This document shows, one piece after another, positions 6,945 to 10,440 of a stretch of 10,440 nt of DNA; position 1 is the stretch's first letter, and each line of letters begins with the position of its first letter. The translations under genes were made by a program, and so were the position numbers. This DNA comes from DATIRA01 sp964553405. Lineage in GTDB: Bacteria; Pseudomonadota; Gammaproteobacteria; Steroidobacterales; Steroidobacteraceae. The stretch spans positions 1 to 10,440 of the forward strand of contig CAZKLS010000098.1 of assembly GCA_964553405.1 (NCBI GenBank). The letters run 5' to 3'. The notes below the pieces were generated by a model. It was not told where the DNA came from. It made no database searches and worked only from the letters and a program-made list of their open reading frames with translations.

Positions 6945-7889
6945 ATGAACGCGATGGACCTCGAAGTGCTGCGAACGGCCCGGACCTGGCTCGAGGCCGG
7001 CCACGGCGTAACGCTGTGCACGGTCGTGAAGACCTGGGGATCCTCGCCACGCCCGCCCGGGTCGATGATGGTGCTCCGCGACGACGGGCAGGTGGCGGGA
7101 TCCGTGTCCGGCGGCTGTATCGAGGACGACCTGCTCGACCGCCTGCGAAACGGCGACCCGGCGTTCGCGAAGCCCACGCTTACCACCTACGGCGCCGACG
7201 CGGAGCAGGAACGGCGCTTCGGCCTGCCCTGCGGCGGCACGGTGCAGATCGTGCTCGAGCCGCTCGGCCGGGCCGACTGGCTGCCCGAGCTGCTGGACGC
7301 GATCGAGTCCAATCGCGGCATGGAGCGCAGGCTGGAGCTGGGGACCGGCGACGTGTCGCTGCGCGGCGCGGGCGGGGAGGACAGCGTCAGCTTCGACGGC
7401 GAGGCAATGCGGCGCGTTCACGCGCCACGGCCGCGCCTGCTGATCATTGGCGCAGGGCAGCTGTCGCGTTACCTGGCCGCGATGGCCGTGATGCTGGACT
7501 ACGCGGTGATCGTCTGCGACCCGCGCAGCGAGTACCACGAGGGATGGCAGGCGATGGACGGCGTGACCGTGTCCCGACAGATGCCGGACGACCTGGTGCT
7601 GGCGCTGCGGCTCGACGAGCACAGCGCCGTGGTCGCGCTGACCCACGATCCCAAGCTGGACGACCTGGCATTGATCGAGGCCCTGCGGACCCCGGCCTTC
7701 TACGTCGGCGCGCTGGGCTCGACCCGCAGCAACGATGCGCGGCGCGAGCGGCTGCTCGGTTTCGGCCTCACCGCCGGGCAGCTGCAGAAGCTCCACGGCC
7801 CGGTGGGACTCAAGCTGGGTGCGAAGACGCCGCCCGAGATCGCGGTATCGATCATCGCCGAGATGACGGCACTGCGTCGCGGAGCCTGA
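6945..7889 (+). CDS. XdhC/CoxI-family molybdenum-hydroxylase maturation protein
   Basis: XdhC proteins bind molybdenum cofactor, help its sulfuration and insert it into xanthine-dehydrogenase-type enzymes. Seen: an N-terminal XdhC/CoxI domain with TWGSSPRPPGSMMVL, GSVSGGCIEDDL (C58) and FGLPCGGTVQIVLEPL (C96), then a C-terminal Rossmann domain with LLIIGAGQLSRYLAAMAVML (GAG at 169-171). Further family motifs are VVALTHDPKLDDLAL, FYVGALGSTRSNDARRERL, and a GLKLGAKTPPEIAVSIIAE end. I chose ATG 6945 (314 residues) because GCGGAG (6931-6936) sits 8 nt upstream and family similarity begins there; ATG 6954 is possible. A GTG at 6888 would add 19 unrelated residues and overlaps the -10-like box. No molybdenum hydroxylase subunit is in the window, so its client enzyme must be elsewhere. 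The next gene is a rhodanese, a possible sulfur carrier. Confidence 0.9.
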   Translation: MNAMDLEVLRTARTWLEAGHGVTLCTVVKTWGSSPRPPGSMMVLRDDGQVAGSVSGGCIEDDLLDRLRNGDPAFAKPTLTTYGADAEQERRFGLPCGGTVQIVLEPLGRADWLPELLDAIESNRGMERRLELGTGDVSLRGAGGEDSVSFDGEAMRRVHAPRPRLLIIGAGQLSRYLAAMAVMLDYAVIVCDPRSEYHEGWQAMDGVTVSRQMPDDLVLALRLDEHSAVVALTHDPKLDDLALIEALRTPAFYVGALGSTRSNDARRERLLGFGLTAGQLQKLHGPVGLKLGAKTPPEIAVSIIAEMTALRRGA

Positions 7890-7910
7890 GGCGGGTCGCG
7901 GAGGCCCGAG

Positions 7911-7929
7911 GCCGCCATGAGCCGGCGGC
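7911..7929 (+). terminator. Short GC stem-loop after the XdhC gene
   Basis: GCCGCC (7911-7916) pairs with GGCGGC (7924-7929) across a 7-nt loop, 21 nt after the XdhC stop. No T-run follows. In DNA this GC-rich, a 6-bp GC stem can arise by chance. The rest of the 152-bp gap to the rhodanese gene shows no convincing promoter or small gene. Confidence 0.2.
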
Positions 7930-8041
7930 GCTGATAACCGTCGTTCATGAGGCCCTGATCGTTGGTGCTTGGACCGGGGCGACGCCGCTGCGGCATGCTC
8001 TGCCGTCAGCGAGTGGTCACGGGACGAGTGCGGCAGGGCAG

Positions 8042-8503
8042 ATGAGCCAGACGGTTCAGCAACTGGTGGACGCGGCGCGGGGCCGGATCCGGGAGATCGG
8101 GCCCGGCGACCTGGCGTCGCTGCTACGCGCCGCGCCGGTGCCGATCATCGACGTTCGCGAGCCGGACGAGTTCGAGGACGGCCATCTGCCCGGGGCCGTG
8201 AATATTCCGCGCGGCCTGCTCGAGTTCGAGGTCGACGGCCATCCGGCCGTCGCCTACCACCGGGAGGAAGCGTTGTCGCACCGCGAGCAGCCACTGCTGC
8301 TGTATTGCCTGAGCGGCGCGCGTTCGGCACTCGCGGCCGAGGCGCTGCAACGCCTAGGCTTCACGTTGCCGATGTCGCTGGCGGGCGGGTTCCTGGCCTG
8401 GGCCGATGCGGGCCACCCGGTCGTCAGCCTGAGCGGCGAGTGGCAGTCGAATCCCGGGACGACGCAGGCGCCGCCACCCCCGCGGCTCGCGCTGACCGGC
8501 TGA
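8042..8503 (+). CDS. Single-domain rhodanese-like protein
   Basis: This 153-residue cytoplasmic protein has one rhodanese domain. Seen: the N-terminal fold motif PIIDVREPDEFEDGHLPGAV followed by NIPRGLLEFEVD, then the active-site loop CLSGAR starting at C89 (LLLYCLSGARS). The C-terminal rhodanese motif follows (SLAGGFLAWADAGHPVV), then a Pro-rich disordered tail (TQAPPPPRLALTG). The catalytic Cys and following Arg are present, so sulfur transfer (persulfide on C89) is expected. The acceptor is unknown. ATG 8042 is chosen because similarity begins soon after it; the ribosome site is weak (AGGG at 8035-8038). The frame stays open far upstream, but that stretch overlaps the XdhC gene in another frame and is not protein-like. 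It lies 152 bp after the XdhC gene on the same strand and converges on the alpha-E gene. Confidence 0.88.
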   Translation: MSQTVQQLVDAARGRIREIGPGDLASLLRAAPVPIIDVREPDEFEDGHLPGAVNIPRGLLEFEVDGHPAVAYHREEALSHREQPLLLYCLSGARSALAAEALQRLGFTLPMSLAGGFLAWADAGHPVVSLSGEWQSNPGTTQAPPPPRLALTG

Positions 8504-8513
8504 CCTCTGGCGG

Positions 8514-8547
8514 GCCGCCTGGCCTGGCCGGCCGTCCGCTAGGCGGC
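8514..8547. terminator. Inverted repeat between convergent rhodanese and alpha-E genes
   Basis: GCCGCCT (8514-8520) pairs perfectly with AGGCGGC (8541-8547). The 20-nt interior holds a further GGCC/GGCC pairing (8521-8524 with 8530-8533). It covers the 35-bp gap and the TAG stop of the alpha-E gene. No T-run is present on either strand, so termination is inferred from position. Confidence 0.35.
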
Positions 8548-9504
8548 GTTGTCGGCCTCGAGCAGGAAGAACTCGCGGCCGAGTGCGTCCGTGACCCGGG
8601 CAATGTCCACCTGGATCTCCTCCAGCGCTTCGTGCAGGCCTCGGCCGATCAGGTCGCCGGCGGTCTCCTCGGCCAGACCTGCCGTCAGCTTGCGCAGCAG
8701 GTTCGAGGCCGCCCGCTTCGACTGGTGACCGTACTTGAGCCTGAGCTCCTGCAGCGAGTTGTTGGCGGCCAGCACGCAGCACGTGACCGAGCGCGGGAAG
8801 CGCGGATCCAGCACCAGGAAGCCCACGACCATGCCTGGCGACATCTCCCGCGAGTGCATGCGCCGGAAGGCGTGAAAGCCGGCCGCGGATCGCAGCAGCG
8901 TGTTCCACTGCGCCTCGTCGATCGGCGAGCCGACGCCGTGCTCCCTGGGCAGCAGCACCTCGTATTTCACGTCCACCAGGCGCGTCGTCTCGTCCGCCCG
9001 CTCCAGTGATCGGCCCAGCTGGTGAAAGTACCAGGACTCGTCGTGGTACAGCGTCTCGGCCGTGATTCCGCCGTGCGTCTGGCAGGACACCTTGATGTAG
9101 TCGCAAAGCTGGCTCAGCTTCTCCACCTTCAGGTCGGAGCGCCGCAGCCGCTGCAGCCGGTTGTGGAAACCGTTCAGTTGCACCCACATCTCGGTCGAGA
9201 TCAGCGGCCGCAGCGCGCGTGCGTTCTCGCGCGCCGCCGCGATGCAGCTGCGCACCGAGCTCGGGTTGGACTCGTCCAGCACGCAGTAGTGGATCACCGC
9301 GTCGGCATCGGCCTGCCTGCCGCTCTCGCGGAACTGCGCGAGGTTGCCGAAGATCCTGAGCACTGCCTCCCAGTCGTGGCCGCCGCGCGTGTCGCGGCTG
9401 AAGCTCTCGTTGATGTCGAGGATGCGCGCGAGGTTGTTCGCGCGTTCCACCTGGCGCGCCATCCAGAAGATCGACCAGGCCTGTCTTGCGAGGAGGTTAT
9501 TCAA
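8539..9504 (-). CDS. Alpha-E domain protein (DUF403)
   Basis: This 321-residue all-helical protein is about the usual length for the family. The signature is at the N-terminus (SIFWMARQVERANNLARILD, residues 11-30), followed by the typical AARENARALRPLISTEMW, YFHQLGRSLERADETTRLVD and MSPGMVVGFLVLDPRFPRSV segments. Family members accompany a circularly permuted ATP-grasp protein and often a transglutaminase-like protease, and are predicted to act in synthesis or tagging of small peptides; no reaction is established. The start is TTG 9504-9502. No ATG or GTG lies at the right place, GAAGGA sits about 11 nt upstream, and translation from TTG gives the normal family N-terminus. The start overlaps the ATP-grasp TAA by 8 nt, so the two are translationally coupled. 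ATG at residue 15 (WMARQ) would cut the signature and is unlikely. Confidence 0.92.
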   Translation of the reverse strand: MNNLLARQAWSIFWMARQVERANNLARILDINESFSRDTRGGHDWEAVLRIFGNLAQFRESGRQADADAVIHYCVLDESNPSSVRSCIAAARENARALRPLISTEMWVQLNGFHNRLQRLRRSDLKVEKLSQLCDYIKVSCQTHGGITAETLYHDESWYFHQLGRSLERADETTRLVDVKYEVLLPREHGVGSPIDEAQWNTLLRSAAGFHAFRRMHSREMSPGMVVGFLVLDPRFPRSVTCCVLAANNSLQELRLKYGHQSKRAASNLLRKLTAGLAEETAGDLIGRGLHEALEEIQVDIARVTDALGREFFLLEADNAA

Positions 9505-10440
9505 GGACCCAGGTATCCTTCGAGCCGCCGCCCTGCGAGGAATTGACGATCAGCGAGCCCTTGCGCAGCGCGACCCGCGTCAGTCCGCCCGGCAGCACCC
9601 AGGTCTCGCGACCCGTCACGGCGAAGGGCCGCAGGTCCACGTGGCGGGCGTCGATGCCGCTGCGCGTCACGGTCGGGCAGACCGAGAGCTGCACGACCGG
9701 CTGGCTGATGTAGTTCTCCGGGTCGTCGCGCAGCTTGCGGCGGAACTCGCGGATCGCCTTGCGGCTCGCGAGCGGTCCGATGATGATGCCGTAGCCGCCC
9801 GATTCGCCGACCGGCTTGACGACCAGGCTCTCGAGGTTCGCCAGCGTGTACTCGAGGCCCTCCTTCTCCCGGCAGATGTGCGTCTCGACGTTCGGCAGGA
9901 TCGCCTCTTCGCCGAGGTAGTACTTGATGATCCGCGGCAGGTAGGCGTAGACCGCCTTGTCGTCGGCGATGCCGGTGCCCACCGCGTTCGCGAGCACGAC
10001 GTTACCCTTGCGGTAGGCGCGGAACAGCCCGCGCACGCCGAGCAGGCTGTCCGGATTGAAGGCCTCGGGATCGAGGAAGTCGTCGTCGATGCGCCGGTAG
10101 ATCACGTTGACGGGCTGCAGGCCGCCGGTCGTCTTTACGAACACCCGGTCGTCCCTGACGACGAGGTCGCGCCCCTCGACCAGCGGCACGCCCATCTCGC
10201 GGGCGAGGAACACGTGCTCGAAGTACGCTGAGTTGTAGACGCCGGGCGACAGCAGCACCACTGAGGGCTCCCGGCCCGACGCGACTGCCAGCTCACTCAG
10301 CTTCGCTATCAGACGCTGGCCGTAGTTCGACACGGAGCGCACGCCGATGTCGCGCATCAGGTCGGGGAAGGCCCGCTGCGTCAGGTGGCGGTTCTCGACG
10401 ACGTACGAGACGCCCGAGGGCGTGCGCGCATTGTCCTCGA
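9497..10440 (-). CDS. Circularly permuted type 2 ATP-grasp protein, 5'-partial
   Basis: The frame runs off the window's right edge. The codons upstream of the internal ATG at 10357 read EDNARTPSGVSYVVENRHLT, which is conserved family sequence, so that ATG is not the start. The window holds the C-terminal 313 codons, about two thirds of the usual length of roughly 470. Seen: VVLLSPGVYNSAYFEHVFLA, YRRIDDDFLDPEAF, VLANAVGTGIADDKAVYAYL, the Gly-rich nucleotide loop VVKPVGESGGYGIIIG, VDLRPFAV, and the end GGLTRVALRKGSLIVNSSQG. ATP-grasp enzymes join a carboxylate to an amine via an acyl phosphate; this family is predicted to make peptide bonds in a system with alpha-E proteins and a transglutaminase. 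The substrate is unknown. The C-terminus is complete and ends in TAA 9499-9497, overlapping the alpha-E start. Confidence 0.93.
   Translation of the reverse strand, partial: EDNARTPSGVSYVVENRHLTQRAFPDLMRDIGVRSVSNYGQRLIAKLSELAVASGREPSVVLLSPGVYNSAYFEHVFLAREMGVPLVEGRDLVVRDDRVFVKTTGGLQPVNVIYRRIDDDFLDPEAFNPDSLLGVRGLFRAYRKGNVVLANAVGTGIADDKAVYAYLPRIIKYYLGEEAILPNVETHICREKEGLEYTLANLESLVVKPVGESGGYGIIIGPLASRKAIREFRRKLRDDPENYISQPVVQLSVCPTVTRSGIDARHVDLRPFAVTGRETWVLPGGLTRVALRKGSLIVNSSQGGGSKDTWVLE

Noticed and set aside
6575..8041. A long open stretch in frame with the rhodanese, which would give a 642-residue protein
   Set aside because: Its first 489 residues are Arg/Ala/Gly-rich without family motifs and overlap the XdhC and membrane-protein genes in other frames; openness is expected at this GC content. 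Only the part from ATG 8042 is protein-like.
10355..10357. ATG as start of the ATP-grasp protein
   Set aside because: The preceding 27 codons to the window edge are open and encode conserved family sequence (EDNARTPSGVSYVVENR), so the gene extends beyond the window.

Overview
The window is very GC-rich DNA with tightly packed genes, ATGA-type stop/start overlaps and an HME-type RND efflux operon. This fits a high-GC proteobacterium, most likely a gammaproteobacterium, but no rRNA or marker gene fixes the taxon. I see no tRNA, rRNA, CRISPR array, insertion sequence or phage gene. Base composition looks uniform, so this reads as ordinary chromosome rather than a mobile island.

Region 1 (1-5611, + strand) is a four-gene heavy-metal efflux operon. 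It holds a periplasmic adaptor (5' end outside the window), an HME-family RND pump starting at a GTG, a small DUF3240 protein, and a TolC/CzcC-like outer membrane channel with an acidic His-containing tail. The pump, DUF3240 and channel genes are joined by two ATGA overlaps, so they are probably translationally coupled. Together the adaptor, pump and channel would form a tripartite exporter. The pump has a CusA-like TM4 motif, but by my alignment it lacks CusA's three copper-binding methionines, so the substrate is uncertain and a divalent cation is more likely.

Region 2 (5738-6875) has two convergent genes. One is a secreted SCP2-type sterol-binding-like protein with four cysteines in the mature part (+). 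The other is an uncharacterised protein with two membrane segments (-). A perfect 8-bp inverted repeat over the stop codon of the first lies between them.

Region 3 (6945-8503, + strand) has an XdhC-family protein (molybdenum-hydroxylase maturation) followed by a single-domain rhodanese. No molybdenum hydroxylase is visible nearby. The pair suggests, but does not prove, a link to molybdenum-cofactor sulfuration.

Region 4 (8539-10440, - strand) has a circularly permuted type 2 ATP-grasp protein (5' end outside the window) that overlaps by 8 nt a downstream alpha-E (DUF403) protein starting at TTG. These are two members of the known ATP-grasp/alpha-E/transglutaminase system. The transglutaminase is not downstream, where a convergent rhodanese gene sits instead.

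I found no clearly new system. The best leads are the DUF3240 gene inside the efflux operon, the efflux pump's unusual metal-site residues, the XdhC-rhodanese pair and the incomplete ATP-grasp/alpha-E set.
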